A stretch of DNA of 64,000 nucleotides. It comes from Slackia faecicanis. Lineage in GTDB: Bacteria; Actinomycetota; Coriobacteriia; Coriobacteriales; Eggerthellaceae. The stretch lies in the NCBI RefSeq assembly GCF_003725295.1, contig NZ_QICB01000002.1, positions 434,001 to 498,000 of the forward strand, in the 5' to 3' direction. The notes under the pieces were generated by a model. That model ran no database searches. It was not told where the DNA came from and saw only the letters and a list, made by a program, of their open reading frames with translations. This document shows positions 28,093-37,615 of this stretch, piece by piece. Made by a program: the position numbers and the translations under genes. Every line of letters starts with the position of its first letter. Within the stretch, counting starts at the first letter, position 1.

Positions 28093-31000
28093 GGCTATCC
28101 CCTTCCCCCGAAACGCCCGCGGGCGCGATCGGTCTGATGATCCTGTCGCGCAGAACGGACGCCGGCGTACGCATCACCCACTCGGTAAAGCGGGCGAACG
28201 ATTCCGACTCGTCGAGGCCTTCGCGGTAGCGAACGCTATCGGTCAGCTCGACCTTGCCTCCGAAGGCGCAGACATGCACCTCCCGGGTCGGCCCGCCCTG
28301 CATCGAGCCCGCGCGCGTGCGCACGAGTCCGAGCTCTTCGAACACCGCCATGCCGCTGGCGCACACATCGGGCGTCACGGAAAAGCGCGGCGTGCGGGCG
28401 TTGCAGACGCGAGCCAGCTCTTCGTCGGACATTGTAAAGAAAATATCCTCGCCGCGCACGGATTCGGCGCAGGCGGCGGCACGCGATTCGGCGTCGCGCT
28501 GCAGGCAGCGCAACTCGCGATACACCTGGCCCAGCGCATCGTGCTCGGGAGCAGCCTGGCGCAAGACGTCCTGATTGGCGGCGGCGTCGCGGCTGCCGAA
28601 CAGCAGATGGATGCACGCCTCGCGCCCGTTGCGGCCGGCACGGCCGCTCATCTGGTTGAATTCCACCTCGGAAAACGGCATGCCGTAGAGTACTACGTGA
28701 CGCACGTCGGGAATGTCGACGCCTTCGCCGAAAGCGGACGTGCACACGAGCACACGCAAGACGTTTTCCCTGAACAGACGCTCGATGCGCGTACGTTCCT
28801 CGCGCGAGAGGCCCGCGTTGTAGAAGCCGATCTGCATGGCGATCTGAGGAACCATGCGGCGCAGGCTGCGCGTCAAGTCGACCGACCCCATGCGCGAGTT
28901 CACGTACACGATGGTCTTTTCGCCCGACGCGACGATCGACGCCAGGTAGCTGTCTTTATCGCGCAGGCTGCGGCGGTCGTCCACCTGCAGATTGCCGCGG
29001 TCGGCGGCGTCGTAGACCACCTCGTCGATGCCGAGCACGTCGGAAATGCACGAGGCGGCCTCGTCGGGGGCGGTGGCGGTGGCGGCCAGCACGACAGGGC
29101 CGCCCATCAGAGCCGCGATGTCGCGCAGGCGGTCGTATGCCGCGCGCTTGCCCGAGCCCGCCTGGGCCATATGATGCGCCTCGTCGACCGCGAGAAATCC
29201 GATGCGCCCGCAGGCCGCGATGTCGTTCGCATGCCACGCCAGGTATTCGGGAGTGGTGAGCAGCACGTCGATCGAGCCGTCGGCCAGGCCGCCGTACACG
29301 TCGACGCGCTCGTCGAAGGAAGTCTCGCCCGTCAGCACGGCGGCGGTCAGGCCGAAGTTCGAAAACAGCGTGGCCAGGTGATACGCCTGGTCGGAAATGA
29401 GCGCGCGCAGCGGATACACGAACACGCTGACAAGGCCCGCGGCCAAAGCGCAGCGGGCGGCGTGCACGTGGAAGACGAGCGATTTGCCGCGGCCGGTTCC
29501 CATGACCGCGAGCGTATTCTTGCCTCGGGCCAAGCAATCGAGCGCACGGCGCTGCGCATCATGCAGCGAACCCACGCCGATGACGGCTTCGACCAAAGCG
29601 TCCGTCAGGCCCTCGGGGTCGTTTGCGGCAAGCGTCTCCCAATGCTCGCGGCGCTCGCGCTTCTGGGCCTCGCAGCAGCACGGGCCGTCGACGCAAGGCT
29701 CCCTGTCTTCGCAGCACAAATCGTCGATGAATTCCATGTCTTCGACAGGCAGGCACGCCTTGAGCGCCGGGCAGGCGCTGGCGGGCTCCACCACGTCGAG
29801 CATGCACTTCACCGTGCGGCGGCCGCGCCATTCGTCCACCTGGACCTGGAACGCCGCGTCCACCACGCTGCCGCATGCCATGAATTCGCCGATGCCGTCG
29901 CAGTGGAACATGATCGCATCGACCGACGACGCGCCGTCGGTGAGCGTGCAGGCCAGATGGTTCTTGCCCGCGCCCACCGCGCGGCAGTTCGACAGACGGA
30001 TGTTACGCGCCAGGTAGCGCGGCGTGAGGTTCTCCTGGCCGAACGGCGCCAGAGAAGCGAGCGCGTCGACGTTTTCGAGCGTCAGCTCGCCCAAATCGAC
30101 CAGCGAATCGACCTCGATGAGCGGATGGAAGCTGTCTTCGGGCAGCGTGTCCATGTAGGCGCAAAGACGCTCGGCGAATTCGGGCAGCTTATCGGCGGGC
30201 AGCGTCACGCCCACGGCGGCTTCGTGTCCGCCGAAACGCGTGAGGATGTCCGAAGCCGATTCGACCGCCTTGAACAGATTGACCCGGCCGACGCTTCGGC
30301 CCGAACCGCGGGCCTCGCCGTCTTCGATCGTGAACAGAAGCGACGGAACGCCGTATGCGTTCACCAGGCGCGACGCCACGATGCCCTTCACGCCCTCGTG
30401 CCAGCCCTCGCCCGCCACCACGAGCGCGCGCTGGCCCGTATAGATTTCGTCGGCCTTGCCCTTGGCCTCTTCGGCAAGGTCGGCTTCGATCGCGCGGCGC
30501 GCGTCGTTGACCAGGTCGAGCTCCGTCGCCTTGACCTGGGCGGTTTCGAAATCGTCGGCCATCAGCAGCTCGAGGGCCAGATCGGCGTTGCCCATGCGGC
30601 CCGCCGCGTTGAGGCGCGGGATGAGCGAAAACGACAGATTGGTGGAGGAAAGCGGCTTGCCCGCCACGTTGCACACGCCGATCAACGCCGCGATGCACGG
30701 GCGCGGATTCGCGTTCATGCGGGCGATGCCGTCGGCCACGAGCGCGCGGTTCTCGCCGCGCAGCGGCATGAGGTCGGCCACCGTGCCCAACGTGGCGAAA
30801 TCGGTGTATTCGCGCCACAGGTGCGGCTGGCCCAGACGGCCGCCGAGCGCCTGCACCATTTTGAGCGCCACGCCGACGCCCGCGAGAATAGAGCTTTCGC
30901 ATGCAGGATCGCATTTGGGGTCGGCCACGGGAACGCCTTCGGGCACCGATGCGCCCGGCTCGTGGTGGTCGGTGACCACCACGTCGATGCCGTCGGCGAG

Positions 31001-31465
31001 CACCGCGTTCACTTCGTCTTTGCACGAGATGCCGCAGTCCACCGTGACGATCAGCGACGGCTCGTGGCTTTCGGCGCGGGCGATAGAGGCGGCCGTGAGG
31101 CCGTAGCCTTCCTCGAAGCGCTTCGGGATGAGCGGAACCGCATCGGCGCCGAGCGCGCGCAGGCCGCGCGTGAGCACGGTGGTCGCCGAAATGCCGTCGA
31201 GGTCGAAATCGCCGAACACGAGAATGCGGCGGCCTTCGCGAATCGCTGCCTCGATGCGGTCGGCCGCTTCTTTCATGTCAGGGATCTCGTAGGGATTGCG
31301 CCAGTCGCGCTCCAGGTCGGGCGCGAGAAACGCGCGCGCCTCCTCGACGCTGGAAATGCCATGGGCCGCCATGGTTCGCGCGACGAACCGCGGGAGGCCG
31401 AATTCTTGCTGAAAAGCGGATACAAGCGTCGGGTCAGCCGACGCCACATGGAATTGCGCTGCCAT
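28082..31465 (-). CDS. RecJ exonuclease fused to a RecQ-like helicase
   Basis: A single 1127-residue frame with two enzyme halves. The N-terminal half is RecJ, the 5'-3' single-strand exonuclease: DFDLDG at 86-91 (DHDADG position), DCG at 143-145, DHH at 166-168, RLNAAGRMG at 284-292 and FGGHEAAVG at 411-419. The C-terminal half is a superfamily 2 helicase of RecQ type: GTGRGKS at 656-662, DEAH at 761-764, TATAT at 795-799 and SGRAGRNGR at 940-948. Between them, residues 565-599 hold about nine cysteines, a possible metal or Fe-S site. The open frame is unbroken across the junction. Helicase plus nuclease would suit resection of breaks or gaps, as RecQ and RecJ do together in E. coli. Upstream of rel and translationally overlapping it. 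Confidence 0.92.
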   Translation of the reverse strand: MAAQFHVASADPTLVSAFQQEFGLPRFVARTMAAHGISSVEEARAFLAPDLERDWRNPYEIPDMKEAADRIEAAIREGRRILVFGDFDLDGISATTVLTRGLRALGADAVPLIPKRFEEGYGLTAASIARAESHEPSLIVTVDCGISCKDEVNAVLADGIDVVVTDHHEPGASVPEGVPVADPKCDPACESSILAGVGVALKMVQALGGRLGQPHLWREYTDFATLGTVADLMPLRGENRALVADGIARMNANPRPCIAALIGVCNVAGKPLSSTNLSFSLIPRLNAAGRMGNADLALELLMADDFETAQVKATELDLVNDARRAIEADLAEEAKGKADEIYTGQRALVVAGEGWHEGVKGIVASRLVNAYGVPSLLFTIEDGEARGSGRSVGRVNLFKAVESASDILTRFGGHEAAVGVTLPADKLPEFAERLCAYMDTLPEDSFHPLIEVDSLVDLGELTLENVDALASLAPFGQENLTPRYLARNIRLSNCRAVGAGKNHLACTLTDGASSVDAIMFHCDGIGEFMACGSVVDAAFQVQVDEWRGRRTVKCMLDVVEPASACPALKACLPVEDMEFIDDLCCEDREPCVDGPCCCEAQKRERREHWETLAANDPEGLTDALVEAVIGVGSLHDAQRRALDCLARGKNTLAVMGTGRGKSLVFHVHAARCALAAGLVSVFVYPLRALISDQAYHLATLFSNFGLTAAVLTGETSFDERVDVYGGLADGSIDVLLTTPEYLAWHANDIAACGRIGFLAVDEAHHMAQAGSGKRAAYDRLRDIAALMGGPVVLAATATAPDEAASCISDVLGIDEVVYDAADRGNLQVDDRRSLRDKDSYLASIVASGEKTIVYVNSRMGSVDLTRSLRRMVPQIAMQIGFYNAGLSREERTRIERLFRENVLRVLVCTSAFGEGVDIPDVRHVVLYGMPFSEVEFNQMSGRAGRNGREACIHLLFGSRDAAANQDVLRQAAPEHDALGQVYRELRCLQRDAESRAAACAESVRGEDIFFTMSDEELARVCNARTPRFSVTPDVCASGMAVFEELGLVRTRAGSMQGGPTREVHVCAFGGKVELTDSVRYREGLDESESFARFTEWVMRTPASVLRDRIIRPIAPAGVSGEGDSHAR

Positions 31466-31705
31466 AATGTCACGTGCCTTACGTCATACCTTCTTTTTCA
31501 CGTGCCATTGTCGCATATTTATCCCGATTTCGACGCGCGATCGGCCCGCTCGGCACGGCCGTTGCCGAAACGCGATCGGCGCGACGCGATGCCCACCCGG
31601 CATACGCCGGCCGAAGACCGCGGCGAACGCCGTCAGGAAAAGCGGATCGGGAAAACGGCGGGGGCCATACGCCCGCCCCGCGACGTGCGCCGCGGCCGCG
31701 CAACG

Positions 31706-31734
31706 AAAAGGCCGGCTCCCGCGGAACCGGCCTT
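31706..31734 (-). terminator. Terminator after pth
   Basis: A GC-rich stem around AAGGCCGGTT and AGCCGGCCTT, ending in TTTTCG on the minus strand, just past the pth stop. Confidence 0.75.
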
Positions 31735-31739
31735 CGGCG

Positions 31740-32297
31740 TCAGTTGAATTTCTGCTGGGTCTTTTCGAGCCCGTTATCGAGAAGCGACAGCACCGCTTCG
31801 GCCGCGCGATGCGTGGCCTGGTCGAAATCGTCGCGCGCTTCCTTCTTCGGCAGGCTCAACACCCAATCGGCCACCGGCATGCGTCCCGGCGGACGGCCGA
31901 TGCCGGCGCGCACGCGCGTCCAATCTTTAGTCTGCAGCTTGTCGGCGATCGACTTGAGGCCGTTATGGCCCGCCAGGCCGCCGCCGAATTTCACGCGCAC
32001 CGTGCCGGGGTCGATATCGAGCTCGTCGTGAATGACCACCAGATCGGCGGGCGCCACCTTGTACGTGGAGCACAGCTGCTTCACCGGGCCGCCCGAAACG
32101 TTCATATAGCTTTGCGGCTTCGCCAGAATAAGCTCCTCGCCGCGATATTTCACCTTGGCGGTCAGCGCGCCGCATTCGGTTTTCCAATACGTCGCCCTGA
32201 GCTGTTCGGCCAGATCGTCGACGGCGTCGAAGCCGGCGTTATGGCGCGTATGGGCGTATTCGTCGCCGGGATTTCCCAGACCCACGATCAAACGCAT
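31740..32297 (-). CDS. pth: Peptidyl-tRNA hydrolase
   Basis: Releases tRNA from peptidyl-tRNA that has dropped off ribosomes; an essential cytoplasmic enzyme of 185 residues. The start MRLIVGLGNPGDEY is the family N-terminus and has AAGGAGG five bases upstream; the frame continues 214 codons upstream through the neighbouring gene's antisense frame, which is not coding. The catalytic histidine is His19 in TRHNAGF; KPQSYMNVSG, HDELD and GGLAGHNGL follow in order. Confidence 0.96.
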   Translation of the reverse strand: MRLIVGLGNPGDEYAHTRHNAGFDAVDDLAEQLRATYWKTECGALTAKVKYRGEELILAKPQSYMNVSGGPVKQLCSTYKVAPADLVVIHDELDIDPGTVRVKFGGGLAGHNGLKSIADKLQTKDWTRVRAGIGRPPGRMPVADWVLSLPKKEARDDFDQATHRAAEAVLSLLDNGLEKTQQKFN

Positions 32298-32386
32298 GCG
32301 TTCCTCCTTGCATTCTTCTGGCCGAAATTGTGCCATGCGGCGCGCAAGGCCGCCCTGAAATGCATAAAACGCGCAAGACGAGGCCG

Positions 32387-33538
32387 CTATTTCGCCAAAT
32401 CCGCCTGCCCGCGCCAGGCGCGATGCGCCGCCTCTTCGGCAAGGTCGCCGATCGCGGCCGTCAGGACGGCGCGCGTTTCTTCGTCGCTGTTCTTCGCGGC
32501 GTCGCGCAGCAGGCCGAGGGTCTTCGGGCCGAATTTGAGGAACTCCGAGAAATCCTGCGCGCCCGACGCCTTCATGGCCTCGAACAGCGCGTCCACGATT
32601 TCGCGCGCCTGCCGTTCGTCGTAGCGCGCCAGCCAACGCTCGATCACGTCGTGGGCGAACTGGGCGGACGACGCCAGCCCGCTGCACCGTTCGAAATCGA
32701 AGCCGTCGATCCCCCACGAAAACGGGTCGTGCTGCCACGCGCCCGATTCGCTCGACTGCACCACGGAATACGGCGCGGGGTATTCCATCAGCATGCCGAT
32801 CAGCGATTCGCGCGGCACGTAGCGGTCGAGCAGATGCGCCAGCGCGGCGCTTTGGGCCGCGTCGAACATGCCGCGGCGAAATCCCGGCGCGTCGAACGAG
32901 AACACGCGCGCGATGCGGGCGCGCACCTTCGGGTCGCACTTCGCCGCGGCATACATGGCAAGGTTGCCGCCCTTGGAATGGCCGCCCACGAACAGGCGCT
33001 TCGGCAAGCGGGGCGCCGCCGCGTCCAAGTAGCGCACCGCGCTTTCCTGCGCGGGCACGAGGTCCATGTAGGCCATATCGAAATCTTCGCGCCAGCCCGT
33101 GAACGAGCAGTCCGTGCCGCGAAACCCCACGAAGGCGAACTCGTTTCTATACGAGAACGAAAGCGCCGCGAACTGCGTGCACGCCCCCTCGTCGAACACG
33201 CTCGCGCACTCTTCCATGCGCATGTCGCGAAAGCGCGGGCTGGCCGCGAGGGCGAACATGAGCTCTTTGATCTTTTCGGGAACCAACCCCGTGAACATGT
33301 CGGAGAAATGCTCGGCCATCAGGGCGTCTTTGAAGCAGACCCCCCTCTTTCCGGGAAGCAGGGCCTTCAGGCGCGCGGCGGCGCGGCCGCCGATCGTGCT
33401 TTCTTCCTTCATGGCGGGCAGGATGCATTCCATGCGCACCATGCAGAACTCGGAAAGCACGAGCGCGTCGACGGCGCAAAACGGCACCTCGTCGAACGTG
33501 GCGAACTCCGTCGCCAGGTAGTCCATGATGTTGCGCAT
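32387..33538 (-). CDS. DUF2974 (Mbeg1-like) lipase-fold hydrolase
   Basis: A 383-residue alpha/beta-hydrolase of the DUF2974 family. The nucleophile elbow VGGHSKGGNLAMYAA puts Ser188 in G-x-S-x-G, and FVGFRGTDCSFTGWREDFDM before it is a lipase-like lid region. Substrate unknown; no signal peptide. GGGAGG precedes the start. It ends 89 bases before pth on the same strand. Confidence 0.82.
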   Translation of the reverse strand: MRNIMDYLATEFATFDEVPFCAVDALVLSEFCMVRMECILPAMKEESTIGGRAAARLKALLPGKRGVCFKDALMAEHFSDMFTGLVPEKIKELMFALAASPRFRDMRMEECASVFDEGACTQFAALSFSYRNEFAFVGFRGTDCSFTGWREDFDMAYMDLVPAQESAVRYLDAAAPRLPKRLFVGGHSKGGNLAMYAAAKCDPKVRARIARVFSFDAPGFRRGMFDAAQSAALAHLLDRYVPRESLIGMLMEYPAPYSVVQSSESGAWQHDPFSWGIDGFDFERCSGLASSAQFAHDVIERWLARYDERQAREIVDALFEAMKASGAQDFSEFLKFGPKTLGLLRDAAKNSDEETRAVLTAAIGDLAEEAAHRAWRGQADLAK

Positions 33539-33727
33539 CGAGCGCCCTCCCTTTTCGCCGAAGCGAAGGCGCGCGGCGGCGCCTTCCGTACGCGCTACAC
33601 CTTCTCATACGAACGAACCTCGTGCGGGCCTGGGCGCGCCTTTGATAACGAGACGTCACGCACGCGGGCGGGTCCGAGGCGCATGCAAGACCTTCGCGCG
33701 CTCGAAACGGCGCGGGCGCATGGCGCG

Positions 33728-33757
33728 AAAAAGCCCGTCGCGATGCGGCGGGCTTTC
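33728..33757 (-). terminator. Terminator after prs
   Basis: Stem AAAGCCCG/CGGGCTTT with a longer upper part and a TTTTT run on the minus strand, 65 bases past the prs stop. Confidence 0.75.
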
Positions 33758-33822
33758 GAACATGCCTCTGTATCCGTCCGGCCGGGCCGCATATGCGGGC
33801 ACGGCGGGCGGGCGGCGCCTCC

Positions 33823-34779
33823 CTACTCGAACAGAGAAGCGACGGAGCCGTTCTCGTAGACGTTGCGGATCGTCTTGGCGAACAGCGGGGCCACGGACAG
33901 GACCTTGATCTTGCCGGTCTGACGGTCGAGCGGGACGGGGATGACGTTGGTCACCACGACCTCCTCGATGCAGGAGTTGGCGATGCGCTCGTACGCCGGG
34001 CCGCTGAAGATGCCGTGCGTGGCGCAGGCGAACACCTGGGCGGCGCCCTTGGCCTTCAGGGTCTCGGCGGCGGCCACCAGAGAGCCGGCGGTATCGATCA
34101 TGTCGTCGTTGAGGATGCAGATCTTGTCGGTGACGTCGCCGATCAGCGCGGTGATTTCGGCCTGGTTGTGGCGCGGGCGATCCTTATGCATGATCGCGAT
34201 ATCGCTGCCGAGCATGGTCTGGAACTTCTTGGCGGCCTTCGCGCGACCCACGTCGGGAGAGACGACGCACAGCTTCTCGGGATCGAAGCCCTTCTTCTTG
34301 AAATAGTCCACGAAGATCGGCATGGCGGTCATGTGGTTCACCGGGCGGTCGAAGAAGCCCTGGATGGCGTCCTGGTGAAGGTCGATCGTGATCACGTTGT
34401 TCACGCCGGCGGTCTCGAGCAGGTCGGCGACCAGCTTGGCCGTGATCGGCTCGCGCGGGGCGGCCTTGCGGTCCTGGCGGGCATAGCCGAAGTGCGTGAT
34501 GACGGCGGAGATGGTGCGGGCGGATGCGCGCTTGGCGGCATCGACCATGATCAGGAGCTCCATGAGCGCGTCGTTGATGTGGGCGCCTGCGACAGACTGG
34601 ATCAAGAACACGTCGGCGCCGCGCACGCTTTCGAGGTAGCGAGCATAGATTTCGCCGTTCGCGAACTTCTCGAGCTTCACATTGCCCAGAGACACGCCCA
34701 GTTCATCGGCGATCTGGTCGGCAAGCTCGGGGTTCACAGAGCCGCTGAAAACGGCCATGCTCTTCTTCATGTCGGTCAT
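33823..34779 (-). CDS. prs: Ribose-phosphate pyrophosphokinase
   Basis: Makes phosphoribosyl pyrophosphate from ribose 5-phosphate and ATP for nucleotide, histidine and tryptophan synthesis. From the chosen start, MTDMKKSMAVFSGSVNPEL, it has 318 residues, the normal length. The signature segments are DLHQDAIQGFF near 135, CVVSPDVGRAKAAKKF near 165, and the PRPP-binding LNDDMIDTAGSLVAAAE near 215-232. AAGGAG lies upstream. It shares the glmU-prs order common in Gram-positive bacteria. Confidence 0.95.
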   Translation of the reverse strand: MTDMKKSMAVFSGSVNPELADQIADELGVSLGNVKLEKFANGEIYARYLESVRGADVFLIQSVAGAHINDALMELLIMVDAAKRASARTISAVITHFGYARQDRKAAPREPITAKLVADLLETAGVNNVITIDLHQDAIQGFFDRPVNHMTAMPIFVDYFKKKGFDPEKLCVVSPDVGRAKAAKKFQTMLGSDIAIMHKDRPRHNQAEITALIGDVTDKICILNDDMIDTAGSLVAAAETLKAKGAAQVFACATHGIFSGPAYERIANSCIEEVVVTNVIPVPLDRQTGKIKVLSVAPLFAKTIRNVYENGSVASLFE

Positions 34780-35089
34780 GGATATTCGCTCCTTCTCTAT
34801 TCCCATGAAAACAACCGCATACCATATTACCCCGTTCTTGGGGAAAATGCCCTCCACCTCGCGAAATCACCGGGACGGCGAAGGCGGGCGCGGGCCGCGG
34901 CGAACGATGCCCTCGCGGCGAAAGGCCGCGGAAAGGCCGTCTTCGTGCGGCGAACGGCACGGCGGCGCATCCGCGGCGTTCTCGCTGCGGCCCGGTACCT
35001 CGGCGTCTTCGCGCAGCGGGGCGCCGCCTGAACGAAAAGCGCCCGCCGGACGACCCGGACGGGCGCTGGAAAACGACGCGATGCGCGGG
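34780..35089. other. Intergenic region between glmU and prs
   Basis: A 310-base GC-rich gap. It contains the glmU terminator at 35035-35067. Towards prs it should hold the prs promoter, but no clear -35/-10 pair is visible and no other feature is apparent. Confidence 0.4.
35035..35067 (-). terminator. Terminator after glmU
   Basis: A long GC-rich stem (GCGCCCG...CGGGCGC with an inner CCGG pair), followed by TTTTCG on the minus strand, just past the glmU stop. Confidence 0.8.
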
Positions 35090-36514
35090 CTACTCGCCCT
35101 TCTTCTGCGCTTCGGCCTCGGCCTTGCGGGCGCGCAGCTTCTCCCTGTGACGGGCGGCCCAGCCGGCGATTTCGCGCTGCTCGCAACGCTCGAGGGCAAG
35201 GGCGTCGGCCTCCACGTCGCGCGTGACGCACGACGCCGCGCCGATGATGGAACCGCGGCCGAGCTTCACCGGAGCCACGAGCATGCAGTCGCTGCCCACG
35301 AACACGTCGTCCTCGATCACCGTGGGGTGCTTGTTCACGCCGTCGTAGTTGCACGTGATCGAACCCGCGCCGATGTTGACGCCCGAACCCATGGAGGTGT
35401 CGCCGATGTAGGACAGATGCGGCACCTTGCTGCCGGCGCCGATCGTGGACTTCTTGATTTCCACATGCGTGCCCGCCTTGGCGCCTTCGCACAGATGCGT
35501 GCCGGCGCGCAGATACGCGCGCGGGCCGGACGTGGCGGCGTCGTCGATACGTGCGCCCTCGGCCACCGTTTCGTCCACGCGGCAGCCGCGGCCGACCACC
35601 GTGTCGGTCAGGCGGGTATTCGGACCGACCACGCTGTTTTTGCCCACCTTGGTCCGGCCCAGAAGAAACGTCGTGGGCAGAAGCTCCACGTCGTTTTCGA
35701 TTTCCACGTCGGGGCCGATCCAGACGGTATCGGGGTCCCACATGGTGACGCCCGCGGCCATATGGCGCTCGTTGATGCGGCGCTGCATGGCCTTGGTCGC
35801 CTGCGCCAGCTGGACGCGCGAGTTCACGCCCATGGCTTCCTCGGCGTCGTCGGTGGTCAGCGCCAGCACCTCGCGGCCGTCGGCGCGGCAGATTTCGAGC
35901 ACGTCGGTGAGGTAGTACTCGCCCTGCGCGTTGTCGTTGGACACGCGGGAAAGCGCATCGAAAAGCGCCGGCGCGTCGAAGCAATAGAAGCCGGCGTTGC
36001 ATTCCGTGATCGCGGCCTCTTCGGGCGTGGCGTCTTTCTGCTCGACGATGCGCGCCACCGCGTCGCCCTCGCGCACGATGCGGCCGTAGCCGAAGGGGTT
36101 TTCCATCTGCATGGTAAGCACCACCACGGCGGCATCCGTCTCTTCGCGCTTGGCGACGAGGGCGGCGATCGTCTCGGGGGTGATCAGGGGACAGTCGCCC
36201 GAAAGCACCACGAGCGAACCTTCGGCGATCGAGCCGTCGGCGCAGGTCATGGCCTCGCGAGCGGCATTGACGGCATCGCCTGTGCCCAGCTGCTGCGTCT
36301 GGATGACAATCTGCGTGTCGTCCTGCACGAGAGGCGCGACGCGCTCGCTCATGTGGCCCAGGACGGAGATGACGTCGGAGATGCCCGCCTTGCGGGCGGC
36401 GTCCACCACCCAGCGCACGAGCGGCTTGCCCAAAACCTCGTGGGCCACCTTGGGTTTATCGGATTTCATACGGGTGCCGGCACCCGCTGCAAGAATCAAA
36501 GCTTTGGCGTTCAT
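35090..36514 (-). CDS. glmU: Bifunctional N-acetylglucosamine-1-phosphate uridyltransferase/glucosamine-1-phosphate acetyltransferase
   Basis: Makes UDP-GlcNAc from glucosamine 1-phosphate for peptidoglycan synthesis. The 474 residues are usual. The N-terminal uridyltransferase has LAAGAGTRMKSDKPKVAH near 6-23 and GDCPLITPET near 105; the C-terminal left-handed beta-helix acetyltransferase has GPNTRLTD, EIKKSTIGAGSKVPHLSY and NIGAGSITCNYDGVNKH near 370-390. GAAGAAGG precedes the start at 36514. The earlier ATG at 36604 adds a cysteine-rich stretch not found in the family. glmM, the preceding pathway step, is 17 kb away in this window. Confidence 0.96.
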   Translation of the reverse strand: MNAKALILAAGAGTRMKSDKPKVAHEVLGKPLVRWVVDAARKAGISDVISVLGHMSERVAPLVQDDTQIVIQTQQLGTGDAVNAAREAMTCADGSIAEGSLVVLSGDCPLITPETIAALVAKREETDAAVVVLTMQMENPFGYGRIVREGDAVARIVEQKDATPEEAAITECNAGFYCFDAPALFDALSRVSNDNAQGEYYLTDVLEICRADGREVLALTTDDAEEAMGVNSRVQLAQATKAMQRRINERHMAAGVTMWDPDTVWIGPDVEIENDVELLPTTFLLGRTKVGKNSVVGPNTRLTDTVVGRGCRVDETVAEGARIDDAATSGPRAYLRAGTHLCEGAKAGTHVEIKKSTIGAGSKVPHLSYIGDTSMGSGVNIGAGSITCNYDGVNKHPTVIEDDVFVGSDCMLVAPVKLGRGSIIGAASCVTRDVEADALALERCEQREIAGWAARHREKLRARKAEAEAQKKGE

Positions 36515-36667
36515 GCGAGAACCTTCTTCGCATCGGCAATAAAGACATGCGAAGTATAACGCAGCCTGCAAGCAGGCCGAAGCCGCAGGCGAGAACCCAT
36601 GCAATCGGCAGGAACGGCATGCGAAAGCATGCGGCCTGAACCCTCGCCTACCGACCCGGCCACGACG

Positions 36668-37615
36668 CTAGATGACCGGGCGCGTCCATTCCGGCAAGCC
36701 CTTGGCGCGACGGTTCGCGCGGCGGCCGCGCATGTTCTCCACGCAGCCCTGCATGCCGTGCGGCACATAATCGAGGCTCTCGATGTCTTCGGGCAGATAG
36801 CTCACCAGGCTCAAAGGCGCGGTCTGCACGATGGATTCGGGGTCGGGGCCGGGCATGCGCGGCGCGGCCTCGAATCCGTACACCGTGGCGCCCTGGGCCA
36901 CCAGCTTGTTCTCGTAGCCGCTCCACGGCTCGTCGGGAAACATCGCGCGCACGTCGTCGGTGCTCCAACGCAGGTCGTAGCCCGCAAGCTCGAGCTGCGT
37001 GAGCGAGAAATCGCGCAACGGCTGGCTGTCGGTGCGCAGGCGCACCATGCCGCCCTCGGCCAAAACGGCGCGATAGGCCATAAGCCTGCCCACATATGTC
37101 AGGCGCAGCGGGGCCTTCTTCTTTTTCGGGAACGGCGTGGAGAAGTTGAGCAGGATCGCATCGAGCTCGCCCGGCGCGAACAGCGTGGACAAGTCCAGAT
37201 CGGGGTTCTCCTCGAACACGAACACGACGTTGGACACGCCTTCGGCCAGCGCGCGCTCGGCGCCGCGCATCACGCAGACGCCCTCGATGTCGAGTCCGAC
37301 GAACAGCACGTCGGGGTTCGCTTTCGCGCAGGCCACCGTGTATTCGCCCTTGCCGCAGCCCAAATCGAGGCACACATGCGCATAGGGGGTTTCGCGGCGC
37401 ACGGAAGCGTCACGGCTCGGCCTCGTGCGGAAAGCGTCTGCCGCCGCATCTTTTCCCGATTCATGATTCGAAGCCGAAGCGGCCGATTCTCGCGGCGCCC
37501 AGAAACGCCATGCTCCCGCCCACGACGCGGGATCCGACTCCACGGCGTCGGCGCAGGCCGCCAAGCGGTCTTCGAGCGAGAAATCTTTCGGCATACGGGA
37601 ACGCGCGGTGCGCAT
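36668..37615 (-). CDS. trmB: tRNA (guanine-N7)-methyltransferase, divergent
   Basis: A SAM-dependent Rossmann methyltransferase of the TrmB family, which forms m7G46 in tRNA. The SAM motif is CLDLGCGKGEYTVACA near residue 85-100, then VGLDIEGVCVMRGA. The substrate-binding motif reads LNFSTPFPKKKKAPLRLTY, where most TrmB have FSDPWPKKRHxKRRL, so Asp has become Thr and Trp has become Phe. There is an N-terminal extension of about 80 residues, giving 315 in total, and a C-terminal Arg-rich tail. AAGGAG lies six bases before the start. Confidence 0.8.
   Translation of the reverse strand: MRTARSRMPKDFSLEDRLAACADAVESDPASWAGAWRFWAPRESAASASNHESGKDAAADAFRTRPSRDASVRRETPYAHVCLDLGCGKGEYTVACAKANPDVLFVGLDIEGVCVMRGAERALAEGVSNVVFVFEENPDLDLSTLFAPGELDAILLNFSTPFPKKKKAPLRLTYVGRLMAYRAVLAEGGMVRLRTDSQPLRDFSLTQLELAGYDLRWSTDDVRAMFPDEPWSGYENKLVAQGATVYGFEAAPRMPGPDPESIVQTAPLSLVSYLPEDIESLDYVPHGMQGCVENMRGRRANRRAKGLPEWTRPVI

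Noticed and set aside
31740-32939. A 399-codon frame ending with Pth, as a fusion protein
   Set aside because: The first 214 codons are antisense to nothing functional but overlap the DUF2974 gene on the same strand in another frame. Pth has its own Shine-Dalgarno and canonical start at 32297.
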